The notes under the pieces are model-generated. The model was not told the DNA's origin. It was given only the letters and a program-made list of their open reading frames with translations, and ran no database searches. From contig CAITNF010000015.1 of assembly GCA_903893745.1 (NCBI GenBank), positions 1 through 64,000 of the forward strand: DNA of 64,000 nt, in the 5' to 3' direction. The DNA comes from an uncultured Actinomycetes bacterium. GTDB taxonomy: Bacteria; Actinomycetota; Acidimicrobiia; Acidimicrobiales; RAAP-2. Both the position numbers and the translations under genes were made by a program. Shown piece by piece: positions 43,409 through 52,887 of this stretch (the stretch's first letter is position 1; every line of letters starts with the position of its first letter).

Positions 43409-44044
43409 ATGGCAGTACGTCTCGGTGACGTGGCCCCCGACTTCTCGGCGCAAACCACAGATGGACCAATCAAGTTTCACGAATGGCTCGGCGACAGCTG
43501 GGGCATTCTCTTTTCACACCCAAAGGATTTCACTCCGGTGTGCACCACCGAGCTCGGTGGTTTTGCCAAGCGCAAGGCTGACTTTGATGCTCGCAACACC
43601 AAGATCATCGGACTCTCGGTCGACGACGTCGCGTCGCACGACAAGTGGAAGGGTGACATTGCCGAAACACAAGGCACTGCTCTTAACTTCCCACTGATTG
43701 GTGACGAGAATCACGTCGTTGCCGATCTGTATGACATGATCCATCCCAACGCGAACGACACGCTCACGGTGCGCAGTGTCTTCATCATTGGACCGGACAA
43801 GAAAATCAAACTTACGTTGACCTACCCTGCATCAACTGGTCGAAACATCGACGAAGTCTTGCGAGTGCTGGACTCGTTGCAACTCACCGCGAACTACCAA
43901 GTTGCGACGCCGGTGAACTGGAAAGACGGCGACGACGTCATCATCGTTAACTCAGTGAGCGACGAGGACGCGAAGACCAAGTTCCCTAAGGGATTCAAAA
44001 AGTTGAAGGACTATCTACGGATGACCCCTCAGCCCAACAAATAG
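43409..44044 (+). CDS. 1-Cys peroxiredoxin (Prx6 type)
   Basis: A 211-residue peroxidase. The peroxidatic Cys45 is in '[15 protein letters not shown]'. Other Prx6 motifs: '[19 protein letters not shown]', '[21 protein letters not shown]', '[40 protein letters not shown]' (in parts), and '[18 protein letters not shown]'. No resolving Cys is seen. It reduces H2O2 and organic peroxides. AAGGAG lies 11 nt before ATG 43409. Terminator at 44056-44089 makes it monocistronic. Confidence 0.95.
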   Translation: MAVRLGDVAPDFSAQTTDGPIKFHEWLGDSWGILFSHPKDFTPVCTTELGGFAKRKADFDARNTKIIGLSVDDVASHDKWKGDIAETQGTALNFPLIGDENHVVADLYDMIHPNANDTLTVRSVFIIGPDKKIKLTLTYPASTGRNIDEVLRVLDSLQLTANYQVATPVNWKDGDDVIIVNSVSDEDAKTKFPKGFKKLKDYLRMTPQPNK

Positions 44045-44055
44045 TAGGCATCACC

Positions 44056-44089
44056 CACAAAGCGGCCGCCTTCGGGTGGCCGCTTTGTG
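44056..44089 (+). terminator. Hairpin terminator after the peroxiredoxin gene
   Basis: CACAAAGCGGCC (44056-44067) pairs perfectly with GGCCGCTTTGTG (44078-44089) around a 10-nt loop containing TTCG, starting 12 bp after the stop codon. There is no long U tract, so termination strength is uncertain. Confidence 0.75.
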
Positions 44090-44126
44090 CTGTCGCCAAT
44101 TAGCCTGGCCAAAACTAAGGAGCACA

Positions 44127-44969
44127 ATGTCAAACTCATCAACATTTACGTACGCTGGCCAAACGGTTCGCCGACTCGGTTTTGGGGCGATGCGCATTAC
44201 CGGTGAGGGAGTGTGGGGTTACCCCACTGACCGTGGCGAAGCGATACGAGTACTGCAACGGGCCGTTGAACTCGGCGTTGATTTTATTGATACGGCGGAC
44301 TCGTACGGTCCGTTCGTCTCCGAGGAATTGATTTTTGAGGCACTGCACCCCTTTGGTCAGGTCAAAGTCGCGACCAAGGCGGGGCTATTACGAACGGGTC
44401 CCGGGGTGTGGGTACCGTGCGGACGTCCCGACTATTTGCGACAAGAGTGTGAGCTTTCACTTCGACGACTGGGTCAAGATTCGATTGATCTTTTTCAATT
44501 GCATCGGATTGATGCAACCGTACCCGCCGACGAACAGTTCGGTCTACTAAAGGCGCTTCTTGACGAGGGTAAAGTTCGCGCAGTGGGACTGTCGGAAGTC
44601 TCAGTTGACGAAATTGTTGCGGCCCGCAAGATAGTGCCGATCTCGACCGTACAAAATCTCTATAACGTGACGAATCGCCAGAGTGAGGATGTGCTCAACT
44701 ACTGCGAGAGTGAGGGGATTGGTTTCATCCCTTGGTTCCCTGTGGCCTCGGGCGACTTAGCTCGACCGGGTGGAGCGCTCGACGGTTTGGCGGCACCCCT
44801 TGGAATCACCGTTGCGCAGTTATCACTGGCGTGGCTTCTTGCTCGCTCGCCCGTGATGATGCCAATTCCGGGAACGTCGAAAGTTGCGCATCTCGAAGAG
44901 AACTGTGCGGCGTCGTCAATCGAACTAGACGAGGCCACTTTCAAGGCTGTCGACGCATTGGGCCGTTAG
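44127..44969 (+). CDS. Aldo/keto reductase
   Basis: A 280-residue (beta/alpha)8 NADPH-dependent oxidoreductase. It has '[19 protein letters not shown]', the catalytic Asp/Tyr region '[18 protein letters not shown]', Lys in '[11 protein letters not shown]', '[14 protein letters not shown]' with the catalytic His, and '[15 protein letters not shown]' as cofactor-binding C-terminus. Substrate unknown. ATG 44127 follows AAGGAG; the frame is open to 44076 inside the terminator. Its stop overlaps the acyl-CoA synthetase stop by 4 bp. Confidence 0.92.
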   Translation: MSNSSTFTYAGQTVRRLGFGAMRITGEGVWGYPTDRGEAIRVLQRAVELGVDFIDTADSYGPFVSEELIFEALHPFGQVKVATKAGLLRTGPGVWVPCGRPDYLRQECELSLRRLGQDSIDLFQLHRIDATVPADEQFGLLKALLDEGKVRAVGLSEVSVDEIVAARKIVPISTVQNLYNVTNRQSEDVLNYCESEGIGFIPWFPVASGDLARPGGALDGLAAPLGITVAQLSLAWLLARSPVMMPIPGTSKVAHLEENCAASSIELDEATFKAVDALGR

Positions 44970-46732
44970 TCCCCGCGTTGCAGCTGTTCGAGCAAGCTGG
45001 CACGGAGTTCGCGCTTTAGTACTTTTCCTTGAGGATTACGCGGCAGCGGGTCAGTGCGAAACATAATGACGGTAGGCACTTCGAACTTCGCGAGACGCTG
45101 CGCGACGTGTCGAGATAGCTCTTCAGCCTCGATCACCCTGCCGGCTCGAAGCACAATGACGGCCGCGACTTCCTCACCGAGTACGGGGTGGGGCACGCCA
45201 ATGACGGCGCAGTCAGTCACCGCGGGATGCTCAAAAATGGCCGCTTCCACCGTTACCGAGTACACGTTTTCTCCACCTCGAATGATCATGTCCTTCGCGC
45301 GGTCCACGATGTACAAGTAGCCGTCGTCATCAATCCGTCCGATATCGCCAGTGTGGAGCCAGCCATTGGTGAAGGACTGCGCGGTGGCTTCGGGTTTATG
45401 CCAGTAACCGCGCACAACGTTTGGTCCCTTAATCCAGACCTCGCCAAGGACTTCGGGGCCGGTGGGCCGATCATCGGGTGGCTCACTGCCTTCAAACGAC
45501 TCGGGCACAATCGCAACCTCGCACACCGGAACCGGCACGCCGCAGCTGCGAGGTCGTTCGACGTAGTCGGGACCGTTGTTTAACGCCACCGCCGCCGACG
45601 TCTCAGTGAGTCCGTAACCGTTACCGGGCTGCGCCTTGGGGAAGGCGGCGCGAATGCGCTTCACGAGTTCGGGTGGTGCGGGAGCTCCACCGTAGGAGAC
45701 ACTTCGCACGGTAGTGGTGTCAAAGGTTGCAAAGTCTGGGTGATCAAGGATCTGCATCGCGATGGTGGGCACGCCGCCAATCATCGTGATGTGTTCACGC
45801 TCAATCAGCGCGAGTGCCTTGGCGGCGTCAAAGTGATGCATCATCACGACCTTCCCGCCCGCGGCCGTGTTGACCACCATCACGGCCAGACATCCGGTGG
45901 CGTGAAACAGCGGGATATTCAACAGATTGGCGTTTTGTGGACTGGGACCGTCGCCGTCGAGGGACTCTTCTAAGCGCATCGCGGCCCGTTGACCAATGAA
46001 GAACAGATTCATCAGGTTCGTCACCAAATTACGATGGGTTCCGACGGCACCCTTTGGCCGGCCAGTTGTTCCCGAGGTGTAGAACATCGTCGCGTCGTCA
46101 TCGGTGTCAACCGCAACGTCAGGAGGCGTTTGAAGTGGGTCCACGTCGCCGAGGAGTGTTTGAAAATCAAGTATGGCGACTCGAGCGTGGGGAGCACCGA
46201 GCTGGGCGGGCCTCGAGGGATCCTCGCTAATCACGATGACCGTTGTAACGAATTCCAATTCGTCAAGTAGTGGTCGAATGCGCTCAAGACGTTCCTCGTC
46301 GACGAGCACTATCTTCGATCCAGAATCGCTGAGGCCGTATCCAAGTTCGTCACTAGTCCACCACGCATTGAGCGGGACCGCTACCGCACCCACGACGAGT
46401 GCTCCCCAAAAAGCCACTACCCACTGAGGAAGATTGCGAGCCGCGATGGCCACTCGATCGCCCTTTTGCACGTCCAGCGCAACGAGTCGGTGGGCGAAGG
46501 TTGCCGCTTGGCGGTAGTGCTCATCAAAGGTCAGGCGCTGTTCTTCGTACACGAGGAACTCACGTGTGGCGTGATTCAGTGAGAGATCGAGAATCTGACG
46601 AAGGGTGGCGGGCGCGTGCTTCCATACATTCATCGGTGTTCCGAGAACCGTGGCGGTATCCATCTCGAACATTTGTCCGGGCGCAGTCAACTGGGCGGTG
46701 GCGTCAACAATCGAGAGACGATTACTACTCAT
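44966..46732 (-). CDS. Long-chain acyl-CoA synthetase / AMP-dependent ligase
   Basis: An ANL-superfamily adenylating enzyme of 588 residues. AMP motif '[20 protein letters not shown]', then '[16 protein letters not shown]', '[33 protein letters not shown]' (in parts) and the catalytic Lys region '[14 protein letters not shown]'. It activates a fatty or other carboxylic acid with ATP and CoA and could feed the acyl-CoA dehydrogenase and WS/DGAT genes in this window. ATG 46732 overlaps the orn stop by 8 bp; the frame runs open to 46846. Confidence 0.92.
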   Translation of the reverse strand: MSSNRLSIVDATAQLTAPGQMFEMDTATVLGTPMNVWKHAPATLRQILDLSLNHATREFLVYEEQRLTFDEHYRQAATFAHRLVALDVQKGDRVAIAARNLPQWVVAFWGALVVGAVAVPLNAWWTSDELGYGLSDSGSKIVLVDEERLERIRPLLDELEFVTTVIVISEDPSRPAQLGAPHARVAILDFQTLLGDVDPLQTPPDVAVDTDDDATMFYTSGTTGRPKGAVGTHRNLVTNLMNLFFIGQRAAMRLEESLDGDGPSPQNANLLNIPLFHATGCLAVMVVNTAAGGKVVMMHHFDAAKALALIEREHITMIGGVPTIAMQILDHPDFATFDTTTVRSVSYGGAPAPPELVKRIRAAFPKAQPGNGYGLTETSAAVALNNGPDYVERPRSCGVPVPVCEVAIVPESFEGSEPPDDRPTGPEVLGEVWIKGPNVVRGYWHKPEATAQSFTNGWLHTGDIGRIDDDGYLYIVDRAKDMIIRGGENVYSVTVEAAIFEHPAVTDCAVIGVPHPVLGEEVAAVIVLRAGRVIEAEELSRHVAQRLAKFEVPTVIMFRTDPLPRNPQGKVLKRELRASLLEQLQRGD

Positions 46733-47288
46733 GTGACGGTGCCTCCGAATCGGGCGCGGGGCGAAAGAGCGTGTTGCGGTAGTGAACAAGTTCACTAATT
46801 GACTCGCGAATGTCGTCAAGTGCACGGTGGGTCGTGGCCTTTTCATCCATGGCCGCGAGCACTGCTGGATTCCAGCGACGCGCGAGCTCTTTCAACGTAG
46901 AGACGTCCACATTGCGGTAGTGGAAAAATGCTTCGAGCTCGGGCATGTACTCCTGAAGAAATCGTCGGTCAGTGCCAATTGAATTTCCACAGAGCGGAAC
47001 GGTGCGAGCTTCGCCAATGTGTGCACGCAGAAAAGTGAGCGTCGTTTGCTCGGCCTCGGCAACTGAGACCTTCGATGCCGCGATTGCTGGCAAAAGTCCC
47101 GATTTGGTATGCATGTCTCGAACAAAGTCGCCCATCTCCGCGAGCTCCTCGGGTGTGGCGTGCAGCACTAAATCGGGACCTTCTGCGACGATCTGTAAGT
47201 CGTCATCGGTAACCAGTGTGGCTATCTCCACAATTACGTGGCGCCCCGGTTCGAGTCCGGTCATTTCTAAGTCCATCCACACGAGCAC
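46725..47288 (-). CDS. orn: Oligoribonuclease
   Basis: A DEDDh 3'-5' exonuclease that degrades 2-5 nt RNA and pGpG. The 187-residue protein has 'VWMDLEMTGLEPGRHVIVEIA' with Asp6 and Glu8, 'GNSIGTDRRFLQEYMPELEAFFHYRNVDVSTLKELARRW' (in parts), and 'THRALDDIRESI'. It starts at GTG 47288 and is followed by the acyl-CoA synthetase with an 8-bp overlap. Orn is essential in many actinobacteria. Confidence 0.95.
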   Translation of the reverse strand: MLVWMDLEMTGLEPGRHVIVEIATLVTDDDLQIVAEGPDLVLHATPEELAEMGDFVRDMHTKSGLLPAIAASKVSVAEAEQTTLTFLRAHIGEARTVPLCGNSIGTDRRFLQEYMPELEAFFHYRNVDVSTLKELARRWNPAVLAAMDEKATTHRALDDIRESISELVHYRNTLFRPAPDSEAPSHE

Positions 47289-47343
47289 AGTGCGACACTA
47301 CCGAACTCCGACACAGGGTCGACGCGAACGATAGTCTCGGCCC

Positions 47344-47778
47344 ATGGAAATACTGGTGAGCTTGAGCCACCCCGACGCGAATGTTCCGATGTACGCCAAT
47401 AGCGGTGATGCGGGCTGTGATCTGGTGGCGGTTGAGGGCTGCGTACTGCGCGCGGGCGGGGGGCGAGCCCTCGTCGGGACCGGACTGAGCGTGGCCATCC
47501 CGGTGGGCCATGGCGGATTCGTCCTTCCACGAAGTGGTCTGGCCTCGAAGCACGGCGTGACCTGCGCGAATGCTCCGGGACTCATCGACGCTGGCTATCG
47601 CGGCGAAGTCAAAGTTGCACTCGTAAACCTTGACCCCGATAGTGATTACGAAATCAAGCCCGGTGACCGCATCGCCCAGCTGGTTGTCTTGCCAGTATCG
47701 ACAGCGCAGTTTCAGGTGGTGAGCGAGCTTCCAGCAGCGACACGCGGTGCGGATGGTTTTGGGAGTACGGGACGATGA
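47344..47778 (+). CDS. dut: Deoxyuridine 5'-triphosphate nucleotidohydrolase
   Basis: A homotrimeric dUTPase of 144 residues that keeps uracil out of DNA. All five motifs are visible: 'NSGDAGCDL', 'LPRSGLASKHGVT', 'GLIDAGYRGEVKVALVN', 'GDRIAQLVV' and the C-terminal 'RGADGFGSTGR'. It overlaps the following WS/DGAT by 4 bp and diverges from orn by about 55 bp. Confidence 0.96.
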   Translation: MEILVSLSHPDANVPMYANSGDAGCDLVAVEGCVLRAGGGRALVGTGLSVAIPVGHGGFVLPRSGLASKHGVTCANAPGLIDAGYRGEVKVALVNLDPDSDYEIKPGDRIAQLVVLPVSTAQFQVVSELPAATRGADGFGSTGR

Positions 47779-49205
47779 ATCACTACCTCGAGCCCCTCGA
47801 CAGTGCCTTCGTACTGCTCGAAGTACCGGGTTCGGCGATGAACATTGGCGCGGTAATAGAACTCGAGTTTGGCGAAGTTGCGGATCCCAAGATCCGCTAC
47901 GAACTCATTCGTCGAAACATTGCTGAGCGGTTGCACGAGATACCCGTGTTAACGCAACGAATTGTGCGCGCTCCCTTTGACCTGAACTGGCCAATTCTGA
48001 TTAAAGATCGACGATTTGACCTTGACAAGCACGTCTTGAGAGTTGCCATTCCCGCTCCGGGGACCGCGGACCAGTTTGACGCATTGATCTCCGATTTTCT
48101 CTCGCGACCGCTCGTGCGCAGTCGTCCGCTCTGGCAACTACTGATTATTGAGGGTCTCGCCGACGGACATGCCGCAATCGCGCTGAAGGTCCACCACGCG
48201 CTCGCTGACGGAGTGTCGGGAGCCGAGACCTTTGCCGGCCTCTTTGATATTTCGCCCGATGTGCGCCCCCCGGCCATTGTGGAGGCTGACGAATCTACCG
48301 AGGCGGTGACCTCGTCGCTTGGATTACTCATCGATAGTCTTCGCCAAGTTCGAAAGCAACCAAGTCTGGCACTGACCAGCGTTCGATCGTGGGCTGGTCG
48401 CCTCTACGAAATTGCTCGCGCGTTGTGGCGAGTGGCGGTTCGTCGGGGGCGCAAACAATCGACGCCGGGTCAACCATCGATGTTCGAAGCAAAACGAACT
48501 TCGTTGAATGGCGCCCCCGGAATCGAAAAGCAGTATCACCGACTTCGACTGCCACTCGCTGACGTAAAGCGGGCCGCAAAGGCCCGTGGCGTTACCGTGA
48601 CCGATTTCGTTATGGCGACGGCCAGCGGAGCGCTGGGGCGTCTCTTAGCCGATCGTGGCGAGACGTTGAAAAAGGATTTGATTGCGGTAGTGCCCATCAA
48701 TATCCGAGGGGACGGCGCCTCGTCGGAGCTCGGTAATCGACTATCAGGAATGTTGGTGGCGCTGCACACTGATATTGCCGATGCGGAAGCTCGACTCAAG
48801 GCAATCGCCAAGGACTCCGCAATGACGGTGGGATTTCAACGCGAGGATGGGGCAAGAGTGCTGCACAGTATTCCTCGAGTCTTAGGACCTACCTTGTTGT
48901 CGATAGGTGGCCGAATCATCTCAGCGTTCGGGCTCTTTGATCGGCTCCCACCGATTGCGAACGTGCTGGTTTCGTCCGTGCCAGGTCCGCCAATCCCACT
49001 GTGGCTTAGTGGACACCGGGTCGCATCGGCCGCCCCCGTCGGACCACTGTTTGCGAGCCTTTCGCTCAACATCACCGTGCTCGGTATTGGCGATTCCCTC
49101 GAATTCGGTTTGCTGGGCTGTGCTGAACGGATGCCCGATTTGGCCACTTTGCGCGACTACGTGCGCGAAGAGGCTGAATCGCTGATTTCCTCAACGCCCC
49201 TTTGA
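47775..49205 (+). CDS. Wax ester synthase/diacylglycerol acyltransferase (WS/DGAT)
   Basis: A 476-residue bifunctional acyltransferase that makes triacylglycerol or wax esters from acyl-CoA. The catalytic motif is 'KVHHALADGVSG' (about 138-149), with 'PLSDxxW'-like 'HYLEPLDSAFVLLEV' at the start, 'FDLDKHVLRVAIPAPG', and the late 'VSSVPGPPIPLWLSGHRVASAAPVGPL' element. Together with FadD it suggests storage lipid synthesis. ATG 47775 overlaps dut (ATGA). Confidence 0.95.
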   Translation: MNHYLEPLDSAFVLLEVPGSAMNIGAVIELEFGEVADPKIRYELIRRNIAERLHEIPVLTQRIVRAPFDLNWPILIKDRRFDLDKHVLRVAIPAPGTADQFDALISDFLSRPLVRSRPLWQLLIIEGLADGHAAIALKVHHALADGVSGAETFAGLFDISPDVRPPAIVEADESTEAVTSSLGLLIDSLRQVRKQPSLALTSVRSWAGRLYEIARALWRVAVRRGRKQSTPGQPSMFEAKRTSLNGAPGIEKQYHRLRLPLADVKRAAKARGVTVTDFVMATASGALGRLLADRGETLKKDLIAVVPINIRGDGASSELGNRLSGMLVALHTDIADAEARLKAIAKDSAMTVGFQREDGARVLHSIPRVLGPTLLSIGGRIISAFGLFDRLPPIANVLVSSVPGPPIPLWLSGHRVASAAPVGPLFASLSLNITVLGIGDSLEFGLLGCAERMPDLATLRDYVREEAESLISSTPL

Positions 49206-49246
49206 GGTTGCTCACTGAACGCTATTTGCTACTATGGCTACACCAC

Positions 49247-49322
49247 GCGGACGTAGCTCAGTTGGTAGAGCGCGACCTTGCCAAGGTCGAGGTCGCCGGT
49301 TCGAGCCCGGTCGTCCGCTCCA
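49247..49322 (+). tRNA. tRNA-Gly (GCC anticodon)
   Basis: A complete cloverleaf: acceptor GCGGACG with CGTCCGC, D-arm GCTC...GAGC, anticodon stem CGACC/GGTCG with loop TTGCCAA (anticodon GCC, reads GGC/GGU), T-arm CCGGTTCGAGCCCGG, discriminator T and encoded CCA (49320-49322). Confidence 0.96.
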
Positions 49323-49331
49323 ATTAATCCG

Positions 49332-49353
49332 AACCACGAAGATTTTCGTGGTT
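49332..49353 (+). terminator. Hairpin downstream of tRNA-Gly
   Basis: AACCACGAA (49332-49340) and TTCGTGGTT (49345-49353) form a perfect 9-bp stem with a GATT loop 10 bp past the tRNA. There is no U tract, so it may be a weak terminator or a processing structure. The remaining 127 bp to the next gene show nothing else. Confidence 0.4.
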
Positions 49354-49480
49354 GATCGAACCTCCAGGTCTTGGCGGGCAGGGTTTCATAGTGGCGCGCC
49401 GAGTTGCGACGATTACCGTTTCGTGGTGAACTGCGAGTGAGCGCGAGTGCTGCCTAGGCTGCACGGGGGAGGCTTGATCA

Positions 49481-50416
49481 ATGCACCATGCCTTAGAGCC
49501 CTACGTCAACGACAGCCGCACGAATCCAGAGCCACATCCCTCAACCCGACTCATTGAGGAACGGCGCGCGGCGTACCGCCAGCAGGCTACCGATCGTCGT
49601 GGCACACCCGAAACGATGGCCTCGGTGAGTGATGGGGTGCTCAACCTTGCGAACCGCGTACTCAAGACGCGACTGTACGTGCCGCCCAATGACGAAGGTC
49701 GAGCAGTGGTGTTGTTCTTGCACGGCGGATCGTTCGTCCTGGGTGACCTCGACACACATGACGCGCTCTGTCGACGATTGGCACGTGATACAGGGATGCG
49801 GTTTTTAGCTCTTGACTATCGTCTCGCCCCGGAGTACCCATTCCCGGCTGCGCTGGACGACGCACTGGACGCACTTCGCTACGTGGCCACCCACGTCGAT
49901 GAATTTGCGGCGAAAGACGCTCGACTTGTCGTCATGGGGGATTCGGCGGGCGCGACCTTGATCGCGGCAGCGGCAGCACTAACAAGAGACGAGGGGCTCA
50001 ACGTGGCCGCCCAGGTACTGATCTACCCCACCTTGGGTCCAGAGCTAGTGACCGATTCGGCGCACGTCTACGGCAGCGGTTTTCTCCTCGAGATTGACCA
50101 TCTTCGTTATGACTATGAGCAGTATCTGGGCGAGTGGACCGTGCACAGTGATCCTCGTGTATCACCCCTGCTGTTTGAGAATCTGACTGGCGCTCCACCG
50201 GCGATCGTTATGGTTGCCGAGTGCGATCCGTTGCGCGATGAGGCAGTCGCCTACGCCGGACTGTTGGAGCATTTTGGGGTATCAGTCGAGATACTTGAAG
50301 CCAAGGGGATGGTGCACGGCTTTTTGAGAATGGGCGCGTTAGTTCCCGAAGCGTTAGAGATTGTCGACGAACTGGCTCGACACTTGCATCAATTGGTTGA
50401 GCGTAACGACTCGTGA
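49481..50416 (+). CDS. Alpha/beta hydrolase (HSL-type esterase)
   Basis: A 311-residue hormone-sensitive-lipase-like esterase. The oxyanion motif is 'FLHGGSFVLGDLD' (HGG at about 81-83), the nucleophile elbow 'VVMGDSAGATLIAAAAAL' (Ser155), and the acid/base region 'VAECDPLRDEAVAY' and 'GMVHGFLRM'. 'LDYRLAPEYPFPAALDDA' is the family hallmark. It would hydrolyse short acyl or aryl esters in the cytoplasm. It overlaps the next sulfatase gene by 4 bp. GGGGGAGG lies upstream of ATG 49481. Confidence 0.93.
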   Translation: MHHALEPYVNDSRTNPEPHPSTRLIEERRAAYRQQATDRRGTPETMASVSDGVLNLANRVLKTRLYVPPNDEGRAVVLFLHGGSFVLGDLDTHDALCRRLARDTGMRFLALDYRLAPEYPFPAALDDALDALRYVATHVDEFAAKDARLVVMGDSAGATLIAAAAALTRDEGLNVAAQVLIYPTLGPELVTDSAHVYGSGFLLEIDHLRYDYEQYLGEWTVHSDPRVSPLLFENLTGAPPAIVMVAECDPLRDEAVAYAGLLEHFGVSVEILEAKGMVHGFLRMGALVPEALEIVDELARHLHQLVERNDS

Positions 50417-51864
50417 ACGTCCTGTTCGTCACGTTAGATCAATTTCGAGGCGATTCGTTCGGCGCCGCCGGTCACCCGCTGGTACAAACTCCGGTCCTCG
50501 ACCGTATTGCCCAAGAGGGAATCCGTCTCGAACGTCACTACTCACAAGCCGCACCGTGCGCCCCGGGTCGAGCGGCGCTCTACACCGGCATGTACCAGAT
50601 GAATAACCGCGTGGTAGCAAACGGGACACCGCTCGCACACGGATTTTCGAATTTGGCCACCGTTGCTCGATCAGCCGGTTACGATCCCACACTCTTTGGC
50701 TACACCGATCAAGGACTTGATCCGAATTGGGCTCAGGGCGTAAATGATCCGCGACTCAACTACTACGACGGGATCTTGCCCGGCTTCTCTGTGGGGCTCT
50801 ACCTATCTGAAAGTCAGGCCGGTTGGATGCGCTACTTGCGAGCCAAGGGCTACGACCTAACCGATGGGTGCGCGGGAGCACTACGAACAGAACCCGATCG
50901 CCCCGCTGATGATTCGGTCAGTGGATACCTCAGTTCACGTTTCATTCAGTGGCTTGATCAACAAGAGAGTGGCTGGTTCGCGCACCTGAGTTATTTACGG
51001 CCTCATCCGCCCTACGCCGCCGCGGGACACTTCGCTTCGATGTACGATCCCGCCGATATTGCCCTGCCCATTGCACCAGTACCATCCAGCGAACAGCATT
51101 GGCTCCATCAACTGGCCCTGGGCGTTCGAGAAAGTGCGGCCCCGGTGGACCTCGACGAGCTCCGTCGTCTCCGCGCGCAGTACTTCGGCATGATTAGTGA
51201 GGTCGATAGTCAACTCGGCCGAGTTGTGGACGCGATTACAGCGCGAGGTGAGTGGGACGACACCTTGGTCGTCGTCACCTCGGATCACGGTGAGCAACTC
51301 GGTGATCACGGACTACTCGAAAAATTGGGTTTCTTTCCCCAGAGCTACCACGTCCTGGGACTCTGGCGCGATCCTCGTCGTAACGACGCCGGTTCGAGCA
51401 CGAACGCGTTCACCGAAAACGTTGATCTCTTAGCCACTTTGGCCTCGGCCCTGGGTGTCGATGAGCCGGTGCAGAGCGACGGTCGCTCGATGGAGTCACT
51501 CTGGGCGGACCAGGGTGACGCGTGGCGAACATCGGTGCACTACGAATGGGACTACCGAACGTATTCAATTCGGGGTTCGACCTTGGATCGTCGAGTTGAC
51601 CGTTCGCTCAACCGTCAGAGTCTGGCGGTCTCATTTGGTGATGACGTGGCGTACGTGCAGTTCGGCGACGGGAGCTACCTCTGCTTTGACGTGGCGGCCG
51701 ACCCCTCCTGGCGCACACCCTGCCACGATCTCGAACGCGTGTTAGCCGGCGCTCAAGAGTTACTGGTGTGGCGCCAAGAGCACCTGCGCCGAGATTTGAC
51801 TGACATGCTGCTAGGACCAGATCGACGAGGACGCTGGCCCCAGGGTGCGCAGTTGAGCAGGTAG
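50413..51864 (+). CDS. Sulfatase (Cys-type, formylglycine-dependent)
   Basis: A 483-residue sulfatase/alkaline-phosphatase-superfamily enzyme. Metal ligands sit in 'NVLFVTLDQFRGD' and 'VVVTSDHGEQLGDHGLLEK'. The nucleophile motif is C49-A-P-G-R53, the CxPxR target of formylglycine-generating enzyme. No signal peptide is visible, so it is probably cytoplasmic. It is coupled to the esterase by GTGA. The substrate could be an organosulfate or, with this superfamily, a phosphonate ester. The activating enzyme is not in the window. Confidence 0.9.
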   Translation: MNVLFVTLDQFRGDSFGAAGHPLVQTPVLDRIAQEGIRLERHYSQAAPCAPGRAALYTGMYQMNNRVVANGTPLAHGFSNLATVARSAGYDPTLFGYTDQGLDPNWAQGVNDPRLNYYDGILPGFSVGLYLSESQAGWMRYLRAKGYDLTDGCAGALRTEPDRPADDSVSGYLSSRFIQWLDQQESGWFAHLSYLRPHPPYAAAGHFASMYDPADIALPIAPVPSSEQHWLHQLALGVRESAAPVDLDELRRLRAQYFGMISEVDSQLGRVVDAITARGEWDDTLVVVTSDHGEQLGDHGLLEKLGFFPQSYHVLGLWRDPRRNDAGSSTNAFTENVDLLATLASALGVDEPVQSDGRSMESLWADQGDAWRTSVHYEWDYRTYSIRGSTLDRRVDRSLNRQSLAVSFGDDVAYVQFGDGSYLCFDVAADPSWRTPCHDLERVLAGAQELLVWRQEHLRRDLTDMLLGPDRRGRWPQGAQLSR

Positions 51865-51980
51865 CGCTCGACTGACATCCCTTACGTACAGCCAGTTGAC
51901 CGGCGCACAAAGCTGAACGGTCATTTTCTGTTAAAACTGGTTACTACGCCGACGTCGTCGTCGTTTCACGGGGAGTTCAA

Positions 51981-52865
51981 ATGATCAGTAATTCAAGAGT
52001 GCGTCTGGCACTTATTTCCACAGGTGTTGCCGCACTGCTGCTGTCCAGCAGTGTCGTGGCGAGCGCCGCGACGATTTCTGGCAGCTACAACGCGGCCGCT
52101 GCAAAATTGGTTCCAGCGTCGCTCAAGGGAATGACGTTGGCCGCCGCGACCGACTCGACGTACCCACCTGATGAGTCAATGAAGGGATCCACGATGCAGG
52201 GATTCAACATTGACTTGATTAAGGCAATCGCCAAGACGTTAGGAGTGAAGATTTCGGAAAGTTCCGTAACCTTCGACAACATTATTCCGGGTATTCAATC
52301 TGGCCGGTACCAGATTGGAAACTCGTCGTTTACGGATAACAAGCTCCGTGAGAAATTAGTGAATTTTGTTGACTACTTCCAAGCCGGTGAAGGCGTTTAC
52401 GCCGCCGCCAACTCAAAGTTGGTTTTCAATGGCTTTAAGAGTTTTTGCGGTCTAACCATCGCCGTCGAAAAGGGTACCTACGAACAGTCCGACGCCAAGG
52501 ACTATTCGAAGAAGTGCCCCGCCGGTAAAAAGATTGGCATCCTCGCGTTCGATACACAGACTGAAGCAAACTCGGCCGTGTCATCGGGACACGCCAGCAT
52601 GGGTTTTCTTGACAGCCAAGTAGCTGGCTACCTCGTGGCGCACACGGGTGGCAAGTTCAAACTGTTGGGTAGCGCAGTCAACGTGGCGCCCTACGGTATT
52701 GCGACGGCCAAGACCCCCACGGGTCTCGCACTCGCCAAGGCCATCAAAGCCGCACTGCTGGTGCTAGTGGCGAACGGAACGTTAAATGCAATTTTCACCA
52801 AGTGGGGTGTGCAGAGTGGCGCGATTCCCGTGAGCAAGATGGTGCTGAACGGCGCAATATCGTAG
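51981..52865 (+). CDS. Amino-acid-type ABC transporter substrate-binding protein
   Basis: A 294-residue family-3 solute-binding protein. The signal peptide (about 1-30, ending ...VVASAA) has no lipobox Cys. The mature chain has 'LAAATDSTYPPDESMKGSTMQGFNIDLIKAIAKTLGVK', then 'IIPGIQSGRYQIGNSSFTDNKLREKLVNFVDYFQ' (each in parts), matching the cystine/glutamine-type SBPs. Two cysteines could form a disulfide. It is followed by permease, ATPase and CoA-transferase genes. The ligand is unknown; a carboxylate is suggested by the CoA transferase. Confidence 0.92.
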   Translation: MISNSRVRLALISTGVAALLLSSSVVASAATISGSYNAAAAKLVPASLKGMTLAAATDSTYPPDESMKGSTMQGFNIDLIKAIAKTLGVKISESSVTFDNIIPGIQSGRYQIGNSSFTDNKLREKLVNFVDYFQAGEGVYAAANSKLVFNGFKSFCGLTIAVEKGTYEQSDAKDYSKKCPAGKKIGILAFDTQTEANSAVSSGHASMGFLDSQVAGYLVAHTGGKFKLLGSAVNVAPYGIATAKTPTGLALAKAIKAALLVLVANGTLNAIFTKWGVQSGAIPVSKMVLNGAIS

Positions 52866-52887
52866 CCATTCGTAGTAGACAGACAAG

